From the NCBI RefSeq assembly GCF_004138485.1, contig NZ_RYEV01000005.1:558001-622000 (forward strand): a DNA stretch of 64,000 nucleotides. The letters are read 5' to 3'. The stretch is from Peristeroidobacter soli. GTDB lineage: Bacteria; Pseudomonadota; Gammaproteobacteria; Steroidobacterales; Steroidobacteraceae. Position numbers and translations under genes: made by a program. The notes under the pieces are model-generated. The model saw nothing but the letters and a program-made list of their open reading frames with translations, ran no database searches and was not told where the DNA came from. This document shows, piece after piece, positions 51,692 through 60,574 of this stretch (position 1 is the first letter of the stretch; each line of letters opens with the position of its first letter).

Positions 51692-52273
51692 ATGCGTCGC
51701 CCCAATACTGTCATCTTCCATCGATACGCTCTCGCGCTGTTACTCACGCTCTGCGCGCACATCGGTCTGGTGCAAGCCGACGAGCCCGAGCCGTATCGCA
51801 TTCAGCCCGGAGATGTCTTGATGGTTTCGGTGTGGAAGGAAGAGGCGCTGATGGCGGAGGTGCTGGTGCGCCCCGACGGCGGCATGTCCTTTCCGCTGGT
51901 CGGCGATGTGCGTGCGTCTGGCCGCACCGTCGAAGAAGTGCGCGCTCAGGTCAACGAGCGCCTGAGCAAGTTCATTCCCGATCCGTCGGTCACGATCGCG
52001 GTCAAGCAGATCGGCGGCAACCGGGTTTATGTGATCGGCAAGGTCAATCGGCCCGGGGAATTCACCTTCAGCCGGCCGCTCGATGTAATGCAGGCGCTGA
52101 GCATGGCGGGCGGTGCGACTTCATTTGCTTCGCTCGACGACATCCAGATCCTGCGTCGTGACGACAATGGCAAACAGTCGGCGCGGCGCTTCCGCTACAG
52201 CGAGGTCGAGCGTGGCCGCAGTCTGGATCAGAACATTCTGCTGAAGAGCGGCGACACCGTCGTGGTGCCGTAA
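51692..52273 (+). CDS. polysaccharide export protein (Wza/EpsA-type)
   Basis: A 193-residue periplasmic protein that forms part of the outer-membrane polysaccharide export channel. The signal peptide ends near residue 29 (GLVQA). The poly-export domain (about 33-108) has YRIQPGDVLMVSVWKEE and VLVRPDGGMSFPLVGDV. A SLBB domain (about 115-190) contains VYVIGKVNRPGEF and LLKSGDTVVVP. No lipobox is visible, and the length is that of the short exosortase-associated export proteins. GGTCATAC at 51682 is one mismatch from the operator-like core, just before ATG 51692. First gene of the exopolysaccharide cluster. Confidence 0.9.
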   Translation: MRRPNTVIFHRYALALLLTLCAHIGLVQADEPEPYRIQPGDVLMVSVWKEEALMAEVLVRPDGGMSFPLVGDVRASGRTVEEVRAQVNERLSKFIPDPSVTIAVKQIGGNRVYVIGKVNRPGEFTFSRPLDVMQALSMAGGATSFASLDDIQILRRDDNGKQSARRFRYSEVERGRSLDQNILLKSGDTVVVP

Positions 52274-52278
52274 CGGAC

Positions 52279-53448
52279 ATGCTGCGAGCGGGGACGCAAC
52301 TGACGTGTATGGCGCTGTGCTCGGCGAGCGCGGCGCTGTTCGCTCAGCAGGCTTCAGCCGCTGAGTGGCGCGTGATGCCGTCCGCCTACGTCGGCACGTC
52401 GTATGCCGAAAATCCGCGCTTGCGTGTCGATGACAACGATTCCGTGTCGGGCGCCATCGGCGAGTTGAAGGCGAGCCTGCAACGCGTGACTGAGCGATCG
52501 GAGCTGAGCTTGCGGCCTCGCTTCGTTGCTGCCCGCTACAGCGACGATGAATCGCTCGACAGCGACGATCAATTCGTCACCGGCGGCTATCGCTGGATGG
52601 GTGAGCGCTCCGAATACAACATCGAGCTCGGCCTGACCCGCGACACGACGCTGACCAGCGAGCTGGGCTCGACCGGCCTGGTGGATTCCAACCGCCGCCA
52701 TCAAACCGGCACCTTCACGGTCGCGCCGAAAGTGATGTTCACCGAGCGGGTCAGCGGCGGCCTGCAAATGTATCTGGCCGACAACCGGTATATCGACGCC
52801 GATGCCACCGGCCTGGTCAATTACCGGTACGGCGCGCTGTCGCTGTTCTCCTCGATCGTCTTGACTGACGCGGGCAGCTCCCTGACGGTCACCGCGCAAG
52901 CCGGCCGGCTGACGACCGAGGGCCTTTTCGCACAGGAGACGCGGGACGGCACCTTGCGGCTGGGCTGGAGTTTTCAGCCCTGGCTGCTGTGGTCGGCGTC
53001 GCTGTCGGCCGGTCCGTCGACCGTCGAAACGGCTCTCGCCAACGATACCGGCTGGGTGTTCGATGGCGAAATCAAACGACTGGGCGATCGCTGGTCGCTG
53101 ACGGCGGCAGCGAGTCGCAACCAATCGCCGACCGGTCGCGGCGTACTCACGCGTCGTGACGAAGCGAAGTTGAGTTTCGATCGCGCGCTGACCGAGCGCT
53201 TGAGTGCGAGCATCGCGGCGCGCTGGATTCGCAGCGAGGACTTGCTGCCGCAGCAGGGCAGGGTCAAGGCGTATCAAGCGGATTTCGCCCAACTGAGCAT
53301 GGCCACGAGCTGGCGTCTGTCGCGGGACTGGAGCCTGTCGTTGCAGCTGACGGGTAACACACAAGATTTCGAGCTCGCTACCGAGCGGGCCAATGGCTAT
53401 CGAGCTTCATTCAACGTCCTATGGAACGGTCAACCTCAATCCCTGTGA
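52279..53448 (+). CDS. exopolysaccharide-system outer-membrane beta-barrel protein
   Basis: A 389-residue outer-membrane barrel. The signal peptide ends near QQASA (residue 27); the rest alternates short amphipathic strands with acidic turns (YVGTSYAENPRLRVDDND, WRLSRDWSLSLQL). It corresponds in position to the outer-membrane barrel genes found in PEP-CTERM-linked polysaccharide operons and probably guides the polymer through the outer membrane. It is five bases after the export protein gene and overlaps the chain-length gene by 28 bases (53421-53448), indicating coupling. Confidence 0.8.
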   Translation: MLRAGTQLTCMALCSASAALFAQQASAAEWRVMPSAYVGTSYAENPRLRVDDNDSVSGAIGELKASLQRVTERSELSLRPRFVAARYSDDESLDSDDQFVTGGYRWMGERSEYNIELGLTRDTTLTSELGSTGLVDSNRRHQTGTFTVAPKVMFTERVSGGLQMYLADNRYIDADATGLVNYRYGALSLFSSIVLTDAGSSLTVTAQAGRLTTEGLFAQETRDGTLRLGWSFQPWLLWSASLSAGPSTVETALANDTGWVFDGEIKRLGDRWSLTAAASRNQSPTGRGVLTRRDEAKLSFDRALTERLSASIAARWIRSEDLLPQQGRVKAYQADFAQLSMATSWRLSRDWSLSLQLTGNTQDFELATERANGYRASFNVLWNGQPQSL

Positions 53449-55184
53449 ATCCGCCGTCGCGGTCGCTGGCGGACTATCTCCTGGCGGTCCGGCGCCGGCG
53501 TGTGCCCGCGATCATCGCGGCGGCATCGATATTGATGGTCGCGGTGGCGGCGGCGATGCTGTGGCCGGCGACCTATCGCTCCACCGGCACCATCCTGATC
53601 GAACAGCAGGAAGTGCCGGTCGATCTGGTGCGCTCGATGGTGTCGAGCTATGCCGACCAGCGTCTGCAGGTGATCAGTCAACGCGTCATGACCTCCGAAA
53701 ACCTGATGCGCATCATCGATCGCTATGAGCTGTATCCGGATCGTCGACGCAAGGATCCGCGCGAAGTGCTGCTCAGTCGCATGCGCGACGACGTGCATTT
53801 CTCGATGATCAGCGCCGACGTCGTCGACCCTCGCATGGGCCGTCCCACCAAGGCGACCATCGCGTTCTCGGTGAGCTACGACAGCCCCTCGCCGGTGCTG
53901 GCCGCCAAGGTCGCGAACGAGCTCGCCACGTTGTATTTGAACGAAAACCTCACCAGCCGGCGGCAGACCGCCGACGACACCGCCACGTTCCTGACCGCCG
54001 AAGGCGACCGGCTGAGCAAACAGATCGACGAGCTGGGCGGCAAGCTCGCGGTCTTCAAGGAACAGAACATCAACAATCTGCCCGAGCTGTCGCAGCTCAA
54101 CATGCAACTGATGAATCGCGCCGAAGAGGAATTGCGCGAGACCGACACGCGCGTGCGCTCGCTGGATCAGCAGATCGTCTATCTCGATGCGCAGCTGGCG
54201 CAACTGACACCGACGGAGCAGCTCTACACGGAAACCGGGCAGCGCATCCTGTCGCCGGCCGACCGTCTCAAGACGCTGAAGTCGGAATACGCGCGCGCGA
54301 CGGCGATCTACGCGCCGACGCACCCCGACATCCTGCGCATGAAGCGTGAGATCGACGGTTTGGAGAAGCAGGTGGGCCGCGTCGATACCGCCAACGATCT
54401 GGTTCGGCAGCTGGACGATGCCAAGAGCCAGCTCGCCGCGGCTCGCGAGAAATATGCATCGGACCATCCGGACGTTCAGCAACTGGAGCGTCTGGTGGCT
54501 TCGCTGGAAACGACGATGCGCAATGCGCCGCTGACCTCCGAGGCGGTGCGTGCCGATCCGGACAATCCCGCTTACATACAAGTGAGCGCTCAGCGTGAGG
54601 CGTCGGCCAACGAGCGCGCGGCGCTACAGAAAAAAACCGGGTTGTTGCGCGAACGGATCGCCGACTACGAGCGCCGGCTGTCGGCCTCCCCGGAAGTTGC
54701 ACGCGAGTACAGCAGCATCATGCGAGAGCTCGAGAACGCGCAATTGAAGTACAGCGAAGTACGCCAGAAACAAATGGAAGCCACACTGGCCAAGAATCTG
54801 GAGACCGAGCGCAAGGGCGAGCGCTTCACCTTGATCGAGCCGCCGATGGCGCCTGAGCAGCCGGCCAGCCCGAATCGCAAGGCCATCGTCGCGCTCGGCG
54901 TGGTGCTGTCATTGGGCGCGGCGCTCGGCATGGTGTTGTTGCTCGAAGCTCTCGATACCAGCATCCGTGGCCGGCGTGACATCGAGGCCCTGGTCTCGGT
55001 GCCGCCGCTGGCGGTGCTGCCCTGGATCGAAACGCCGGCGGATCGTGCCGCCAGATCCAGGATCCGTCGTCTGTCGCTGGCGGGCGCGGCGACCAGCGTC
55101 GTGGCTGCGGTGGTGATGGTGCACTTCTTATATCGTCCGCTGGACGTGCTCTGGGCCGTGGCCTGGCGCCGCTTTTTCGGTTGA
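53421..55184 (+). CDS. Wzz-type polysaccharide chain-length determinant
   Basis: A 587-residue polysaccharide co-polymerase. Cytoplasmic N-terminus, first membrane helix about 30-52, large periplasmic coiled-coil domain with GNVR-like region, and second helix about 487-509 preceded by PEQPASPNRK, the Wzz proline-rich signature. An extra hydrophobic segment lies near 551-571. The cytoplasmic kinase domain is separate (next gene), as in many Proteobacteria of this type. It sets polymer length and links the export channel to the kinase. ATG 53421 lies within the preceding gene. Confidence 0.9.
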   Translation: MERSTSIPVNPPSRSLADYLLAVRRRRVPAIIAAASILMVAVAAAMLWPATYRSTGTILIEQQEVPVDLVRSMVSSYADQRLQVISQRVMTSENLMRIIDRYELYPDRRRKDPREVLLSRMRDDVHFSMISADVVDPRMGRPTKATIAFSVSYDSPSPVLAAKVANELATLYLNENLTSRRQTADDTATFLTAEGDRLSKQIDELGGKLAVFKEQNINNLPELSQLNMQLMNRAEEELRETDTRVRSLDQQIVYLDAQLAQLTPTEQLYTETGQRILSPADRLKTLKSEYARATAIYAPTHPDILRMKREIDGLEKQVGRVDTANDLVRQLDDAKSQLAAAREKYASDHPDVQQLERLVASLETTMRNAPLTSEAVRADPDNPAYIQVSAQREASANERAALQKKTGLLRERIADYERRLSASPEVAREYSSIMRELENAQLKYSEVRQKQMEATLAKNLETERKGERFTLIEPPMAPEQPASPNRKAIVALGVVLSLGAALGMVLLLEALDTSIRGRRDIEALVSVPPLAVLPWIETPADRAARSRIRRLSLAGAATSVVAAVVMVHFLYRPLDVLWAVAWRRFFG

Positions 55185-55194
55185 AGGTGATGAC

Positions 55195-56025
55195 GTGGAA
55201 CGTACGACTACTCCCCGAGCTGTTGATCTGACGACGTTCGCTCACCGCGAAGCGCGCGCCGAAGCGCCGGTGTCGGTCGTGCCGCCGCGCGCGGTCGCGA
55301 CCGAGAACAACGTCGACTTCACCGATACCATCAAATTCAGCTCGCCGCTCGTCCAGTTCGACGGGCAAGACCGCGAGAACGCACGCATTCTGCCGCCCGG
55401 AGCGACCGGGCCGCATGGCGCCGCTTATAAGATGCTGCGCACCCAGGTGCTGCGCAAGCTGGATCAATTAGGCGCGAACTCGCTCGGGGTGATGAGCGCG
55501 CAGTCCTCCGAAGGCAAGACGTTGACCGCGATCAATCTCGCGATCGCCATCTCGGCGGATCCGGCACGCACCGTGTTGCTGGTGGATTTCGATCTGCGCA
55601 ATCCCAACGTGGCCCGGCGCTTCTGTTATGAGCCCGCGGTGGGCGTGGATGATTGCCTGCGTCAGCGCCGTCCGGTGCAGGAAGCGATGTTCAAGGTTGC
55701 GGGCTACGATCGCTTGACCATCCTGCCGGCGCGCGAGCGGGTCGAGCATTCCTCGGAGCTGCTGTCGTCGCCGGCGATGGCCGATGTCATCAACGAGATG
55801 CGGATGCGCTACGCCAATCGCATCATCATTTTCGATGTGCCGCCGGTGTTGATGGCCGACGATGCGCTGGCGTTCGCGCGCTACATGCAGGCGGGGCTGC
55901 TGGTGATCGGTGAGGGCAAGACGCGCCGTGACGACGTTACTCGCACGTTCCAGTTGCTGCACGATCTGCCGTTCGTCGGCACGGTCCTCAACGGATCGCG
56001 CGAGCCGGTGCGCACGCCTTACTGA
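55195..56025 (+). CDS. CpsD/CapB family bacterial tyrosine kinase
   Basis: A 276-residue cytoplasmic kinase partner of the Wzz-type protein. A variable N-terminus (1-60) precedes the ATPase core with Walker A SAQSSEGKTLT (101-111), Walker A' VLLVDFDLRNP (127-137) and Walker B IIIFDVPPV. The usual tyrosine-rich C-terminal cluster is missing; only the last residue is tyrosine (RTPY), so autophosphorylation may use another site. GTG 55195 follows GAAGG; the gene starts ten bases after wzz. Confidence 0.88.
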   Translation: MERTTTPRAVDLTTFAHREARAEAPVSVVPPRAVATENNVDFTDTIKFSSPLVQFDGQDRENARILPPGATGPHGAAYKMLRTQVLRKLDQLGANSLGVMSAQSSEGKTLTAINLAIAISADPARTVLLVDFDLRNPNVARRFCYEPAVGVDDCLRQRRPVQEAMFKVAGYDRLTILPARERVEHSSELLSSPAMADVINEMRMRYANRIIIFDVPPVLMADDALAFARYMQAGLLVIGEGKTRRDDVTRTFQLLHDLPFVGTVLNGSREPVRTPY

Positions 56026-56048
56026 CCGAGCGACGATGCCATTCACGC

Positions 56049-56059
56049 GTATGACATAC
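56049..56059. promoter_or_regulatory. palindromic operator-like site before wecG
   Basis: GTATGACATAC is a perfect inverted repeat around its central base (GTATG and CATAC) and contains the TGTCATAC word on the minus strand. It lies in the 97-base gap between the tyrosine kinase and the WecG/TagA gene. It is the most symmetric member of the motif family found in this window. Confidence 0.4.
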
Positions 56060-56122
56060 ACGTCACATCAGCGTCATTCCGCCTGGATACCGTGACGGGC
56101 CTCACGGTGCCGGAAGATCACG

Positions 56123-56920
56123 ATGGCTGTCGTTTCTGAAACGCGATTGCCCGCGCGGCGGATGCTGGGCATCTCCATCGGCGTCGACAGCCTGGACTCG
56201 CTGCTGGATTCGGTGAGTCATGCCGTGCAGACCGGCACGGGCCCGTTCACCGTCGCTTGCGCCAATCCGCATTCGCTGGTGGTCGCACAACAGGATGAAA
56301 CATTTCGCCGCGCGCTGCAGGCGTGCTCGGCGGTAGTGGCCGACGGCTCGGGTGTGACATTGGCCGCCCGCTTGCTGAAGCTGGAAGTGGGGCCGCGCAT
56401 CACCGGGACGGATTTTTTCCTGGGCACGATGCAACGGCTCGATCGGGTCGGCGGCAAGGCTTTCTTTCTGGGATCGGTGGATCCCGTGCTGGAGCTGGTC
56501 AAACAACGCGTGGCGCGAGAGTTTCCTCGCGTGACGGTGGAAACATTGTCGCCGCCGTTCGGCATCTGGTCGGCCGAGCAGCAGGCCGAGGTCATGCAGC
56601 GGATTCGTGCTGCGAAGCCCGGCGTGCTCTGGGTGGGCATGACTGCGCCCAAACAGGAAAAGTGGATCCACGCGCATGTCGAAGAATGCGGCGTGCCGGT
56701 GGTCGGCGCGATCGGCGCGGTGTTCGACTACTACGCGGGCACGGTGCGTCGGGCGCCGCAGTGGATCTGCAAGCTCGGTTTCGAGTGGCTGTATCGATTG
56801 CTGGGGGAGCCGCGCCGGCTGTGGCGTCGAACCCTGGTTTCGGGGCCGCAGTTCGCCTGGCTGCTGTTGCGCGAACGGTTGCAGGCGGGTGGACAAAAAG
56901 AAAGGGTAGCGTGCGAATGA
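56123..56920 (+). CDS. WecG/TagA/CpsF family glycosyltransferase
   Basis: A 265-residue enzyme that adds the second sugar (N-acetylmannosamine- or uronate-type donor) to a lipid-linked N-acetylamino sugar. The family blocks are TVACANPHSLVVAQ, VADGSGVTLAARLL with D74, GTDFFLGTM and VGMTAPKQEKWIHAH. ATG 56123 has GGAAG eight bases upstream. It overlaps the FkbM gene by four bases (ATGA). Donor and acceptor specificity cannot be read from sequence. Confidence 0.88.
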   Translation: MAVVSETRLPARRMLGISIGVDSLDSLLDSVSHAVQTGTGPFTVACANPHSLVVAQQDETFRRALQACSAVVADGSGVTLAARLLKLEVGPRITGTDFFLGTMQRLDRVGGKAFFLGSVDPVLELVKQRVAREFPRVTVETLSPPFGIWSAEQQAEVMQRIRAAKPGVLWVGMTAPKQEKWIHAHVEECGVPVVGAIGAVFDYYAGTVRRAPQWICKLGFEWLYRLLGEPRRLWRRTLVSGPQFAWLLLRERLQAGGQKERVACE

Positions 56921-57642
56921 ATGCCGCCTCCACGATGAAACGGGCCCTGCATCGACTCCAGCGCGATACCAGTCGGGCCATGGGCCGGGATGCGCTCACC
57001 GGGCTGCGGATTCAATCCCGTCACGATCTGGTGCGACTCGGCTCGGGCTACGGTGGCTGGATCGTGCCGTCGTCGGCGATCAATCCGCATTCGGTGTGCT
57101 ACTGCGCGGGCGTGGGCGAGGATATTTCTTTCGACCTCGCGCTGATGGAACGTTTTGGATGTGAAGTGCACGCGTTCGATCCCACGCCGCGGGCCATCGA
57201 GTTCGTGCGCCGGACCGTCGCCGATGTGCGCGGCTTCCATTTCCATCCGGTCGGTCTCTGGGAACGGGATGAGCAACTGCGTTTCTACGCGCCGAGCGAT
57301 CCCACGCACGTGTCGCATTCCGTGATGAATCTGCAGCAGACGGATTCTTTCTTCGAAGCGCCGTGTCGTTCCCTGCCATCGCTGATGAATGAGTTCGGCC
57401 ATGCGCGCATCGATCTGCTGAAGCTCGACATCGAGGGCGCCGAGCAGCACGTGCTCGCGGCCATGCTGAAGGATGGCTTGATCGTCAAAGTGCTCTGTGT
57501 CGAGTTCGATGAGGCGACTCTGGAATGGACGCCGGAAAGAAAGCAGCGAATTGCCGCGACGGCCGAAGCGTTGCTCAGCCAGGGGTACCAGCTGGTCGCG
57601 CAGGAAGGACGCAGCAACTATACGTTCCTGCACGGGGAGTGA
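56917..57642 (+). CDS. FkbM family methyltransferase
   Basis: A 241-residue SAM-dependent methyltransferase. The SAM-binding start is AGVGEDISFDLALMERFGCEVHAFDPTP, and the FkbM signature ARIDLLKLDIEGAEQHVLAAML lies near residues 163-184. It probably methylates a sugar hydroxyl on the repeat unit. It overlaps the WecG-type gene and is followed after six bases by a GT4 gene, so it belongs to the assembly operon. Confidence 0.9.
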   Translation: MNAASTMKRALHRLQRDTSRAMGRDALTGLRIQSRHDLVRLGSGYGGWIVPSSAINPHSVCYCAGVGEDISFDLALMERFGCEVHAFDPTPRAIEFVRRTVADVRGFHFHPVGLWERDEQLRFYAPSDPTHVSHSVMNLQQTDSFFEAPCRSLPSLMNEFGHARIDLLKLDIEGAEQHVLAAMLKDGLIVKVLCVEFDEATLEWTPERKQRIAATAEALLSQGYQLVAQEGRSNYTFLHGE

Positions 57643-57648
57643 GCGCTC

Positions 57649-58926
57649 GTGGTCAGCACTACACGGCGCTTGAAAGTGCTGGTGTCCGCTTATGCCTGTC
57701 ATCCTGAGCAGGGCTCCGAGCCGGGCGTCGGTTGGAACTGGCTGAAAGAGATCGCTCGTCATCACGACGTGTGGCTGCTGACCGAAGCGCAGCGATTCGC
57801 GCCCGCCACTGAGAGCGCCATTCAGACGGATCCACAACTGCGCGACGCCGTGAAGGTGATCGGTGTGCCACGCGAACGGCGCGCCGAGCGCTGGTTGAAA
57901 GCGCTCGCTTATTACCACACGTACGAGAAATGGCAGCGCGCCGCGCTCGCGCGCGCCCGCGAGCTGCATCGTCAGGTGGGCTTCGACGTGGTCCATCAGC
58001 TGAACATGATCGGCTATCGCGAGCCCGGGTTCCTGGGGTCGCTGGATGTGCCGTTTGTCTGGGGGCCGATCGGCGGCTTTGCGCAGATGCCCTGGCGATA
58101 CCTGCATGCAATGGGGACGTCGGGCGCGGTATCGCTCGGCCTGCGTAACGTGGCCAATGAAATGCAGATGCGGCTCAGTCAGCGAGTGCGCACGGCGATG
58201 CAGGCCAGCGATGTATTGATTGCCGCAACGTCCGTGGATCGGGTCGCGATCGCGAAGTTGTATGGTCGGCAGGCGCCGGTCGTGCATGAGACCGGCACGG
58301 CCCCGGACCCCGAGCCGATCGTCCGCACGATTGCGCAGGGCGAGCCGCTGCGGGTCCTCTGGTGCGGACGCATGGTTCCGAGCAAGGCGGTGGGCGTGGC
58401 GGTGCGTGCCGTCGCGCGTGCCAGCCGGACGATTCCGATCGAATTTCATCTGTGCGGCGATGGGCCTCAACAACCGTTCGCTCGCGCGTTGGCACAGCAG
58501 CTCGGCATCGACGGGCTTTGTCATTTTCATGGGCAGGTGCCACGCGTCGCGGTCATCGATCGGATGCGCTCTTCCCACGTGCTGTTGTTCCCGAGCCTGA
58601 AGGAAGCAACGTCGGCGACCGTGCCGGAAGCGTTGGCAACCGGTTTGCCGGTGCTCTGTCACGACACCTGTGGACACGGCGACATCGTGACGGAGGAGGT
58701 GGGGGTTGGTGTGCCAGTCACAGATCCGCCACGAAGCGTCGAGGCATTCGCGGAGGCGCTCGTCTCTTTATCGCGCGAGCCCGAACGGCTGCGGGCCTGT
58801 TCGATCGCCGCGGCCCAAGGCGCGCCACGACTCGCGTGGTCTGCCAAGGGCGACGCGGCGGATGCCTGGTATCGCGAGGCGATCGAGAGTCGGCAGTCAC
58901 GTGTGAACCGGGTATCTGCGGGCTGA
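57649..58926 (+). CDS. glycosyltransferase family 4
   Basis: A 425-residue GT-B enzyme. An N-terminal acceptor domain has LVSAYACHPEQGSEPGVGWNW. The C-terminal donor domain includes RVLWCGRMVPSKAVGVAV and FHLCGDGPQQ, and the GT4 EX7E region appears as FPSLKEATSATVPEALATGLPVL. GTG 57649 follows GGGGAG by nine bases. It transfers a nucleotide-activated sugar during repeat-unit assembly; donor unknown. It converges with the beta-helix gene, 12 bases apart. Confidence 0.9.
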   Translation: MVSTTRRLKVLVSAYACHPEQGSEPGVGWNWLKEIARHHDVWLLTEAQRFAPATESAIQTDPQLRDAVKVIGVPRERRAERWLKALAYYHTYEKWQRAALARARELHRQVGFDVVHQLNMIGYREPGFLGSLDVPFVWGPIGGFAQMPWRYLHAMGTSGAVSLGLRNVANEMQMRLSQRVRTAMQASDVLIAATSVDRVAIAKLYGRQAPVVHETGTAPDPEPIVRTIAQGEPLRVLWCGRMVPSKAVGVAVRAVARASRTIPIEFHLCGDGPQQPFARALAQQLGIDGLCHFHGQVPRVAVIDRMRSSHVLLFPSLKEATSATVPEALATGLPVLCHDTCGHGDIVTEEVGVGVPVTDPPRSVEAFAEALVSLSREPERLRACSIAAAQGAPRLAWSAKGDAADAWYREAIESRQSRVNRVSAG

Positions 58927-58938
58927 TCGACTCGAGGT

Positions 58939-60396
58939 TTATTTGCTATCGGGTTCGTAGGCTCCCACGGCGGGTGTTTCGGGCCGGAGATTCTTGAGGA
59001 AATCGAAGACGAAAGGCGTGCCGACGTTCGGTTCGATGTAGCCCGAGAGACTCTTGCCGGCGACCGCCGTCAATACCGCCCATGATCGGGCGCTGCGCGG
59101 ATCGGTGCCTGCGAAGTTGGGATTCGCGGTCAAGGTGTTGAGGGTCGTGTTCAGCGCCGGCTGTCCGAACTCATATGTGCTGGCATTGCGCCAGCTCAGG
59201 TTGGTGTCCCAGACGTTGTTGGGATGGTAGCCATACCCCGCCATGCCGACGTTGCAGCCGGACACGATGTTGTTGACGAATTCACCGCTCGTTTCGTACG
59301 CAGCCAGGCAGTAGGCCGGCGCGACCTGGCCGTTCTCTCCCGCGACCGCCACGATGGTATTGCTCGCCACCAGGGCCCAGGGGCCGGGCTGTCCGGTGGC
59401 CAGAATGCCGACGTCGTGAAACTGGGTCACCACGTTGGCGACGATATAAGGGCCGGCGGCGGCGATGCCGATGCGGGCACCGGTGACGAAGTTTCTGGCT
59501 ATGAGCACGTTGGGCTCGGCGACGGTGATGCCTTTGGTATCCAGGCCGTCATACGGCGGCATGAAGCAGGTGTTCTCCTCGATGCGGCCGCCGGCCGTGG
59601 CGTCGAACACGGTGCCGTCGGGAGGCGCGACGATGATGCAATGTTTCTCATTGGCGGCGAGGTGATCGCAGCGATTCCTGGAAATATTGAACTGTCGGGA
59701 GACGCCGGCCAGCTGAATACAATCGCCGGTCTCCACCGGCCCGATGCCGACCCCGGCGATGGCGTTGTTGCGGATACCGACCGAATCGCCCACCCACCAG
59801 AGGCCATCGTCGCCGCAGTTCTGGATCCTGGAGTTTTCGATGACGGCCTGGTGGCCGTAGCCCCAGATGCAGGTCGGATAGCTGCCGCCGCCGGCGATGT
59901 CGTGCACGAACACGTTGTTGACGAAGGCGCCGCCCATCGGCGCCCGATCCACGCCACGGCCGTTGTCGAACTGCAGGCCGCGATTGAGGCAGTGACCCAC
60001 CTCGAGGTTCAGGATCGACAGGTAACTATGGTTGTTGTCGGTCAGACACACGTCGAGCGTGCCGCCGCCATCGATGATGCCTCGTTCCGCGCCGGCCTTG
60101 TCGCCTCGAATCGTGATGCGTCGTGCCGAGGTGCCGCTGCGGCCGACGACCAGGCCGGCATTGTGTTGCCCGACGATGTACAGCGAGTCGCCGGGCTGGA
60201 GAGCGGACCAGTTGATCGACGTGAAGCCCCTGAATGCGCCGGCCATGCCTCCGTCAGCCGCACAGGCGGCGGTGGTGCCGTCGCCATTGTTGGCGCATTC
60301 AGTCGCCGGTCGAACGTGGAAGTCCGCGGCCGACGCGACGGCGTAGATCGTCAATCCCAGGATGAGCGCAATAATCCGATAGCAAACAGCTCGCAC
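58939..60396 (-). CDS. secreted right-handed parallel beta-helix protein
   Basis: A 485-residue exported protein. GTG 60396 has AAGGAAGG four bases upstream and gives a signal peptide ending ...YAVASA; the frame to 60432 would add 12 residues before it. The body has repeated short strands ending in Asn or turn residues (AVIENSRIQNCGDDGLWWVGDSVGIRNNAIAGVG in two halves, and NNIVSGCNVGMAGYG), typical of pectate-lyase/epimerase folds, and several cysteines. In a polysaccharide locus such proteins act as lyases, epimerases or glycan-binding proteins; no catalytic set is certain. It is oriented against the surrounding genes. Confidence 0.8.
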   Translation of the reverse strand: MRAVCYRIIALILGLTIYAVASAADFHVRPATECANNGDGTTAACAADGGMAGAFRGFTSINWSALQPGDSLYIVGQHNAGLVVGRSGTSARRITIRGDKAGAERGIIDGGGTLDVCLTDNNHSYLSILNLEVGHCLNRGLQFDNGRGVDRAPMGGAFVNNVFVHDIAGGGSYPTCIWGYGHQAVIENSRIQNCGDDGLWWVGDSVGIRNNAIAGVGIGPVETGDCIQLAGVSRQFNISRNRCDHLAANEKHCIIVAPPDGTVFDATAGGRIEENTCFMPPYDGLDTKGITVAEPNVLIARNFVTGARIGIAAAGPYIVANVVTQFHDVGILATGQPGPWALVASNTIVAVAGENGQVAPAYCLAAYETSGEFVNNIVSGCNVGMAGYGYHPNNVWDTNLSWRNASTYEFGQPALNTTLNTLTANPNFAGTDPRSARSWAVLTAVAGKSLSGYIEPNVGTPFVFDFLKNLRPETPAVGAYEPDSK

Positions 60397-60574
60397 GTTA
60401 CCTTCCTTAGTAACACATCCGATCGCCAGCATCGCCGGCAGGTATTGCGCGGCCGTTAAGAGGGCAGCCGACAGCCGTCAGCCGGATGTCATCGCTTCGT
60501 AATATCTCCAACCAACGCGCCACTGTAACAAACACGCCATACAGTGCCGCCAACACCCTTTCTGCCTGTTCATC

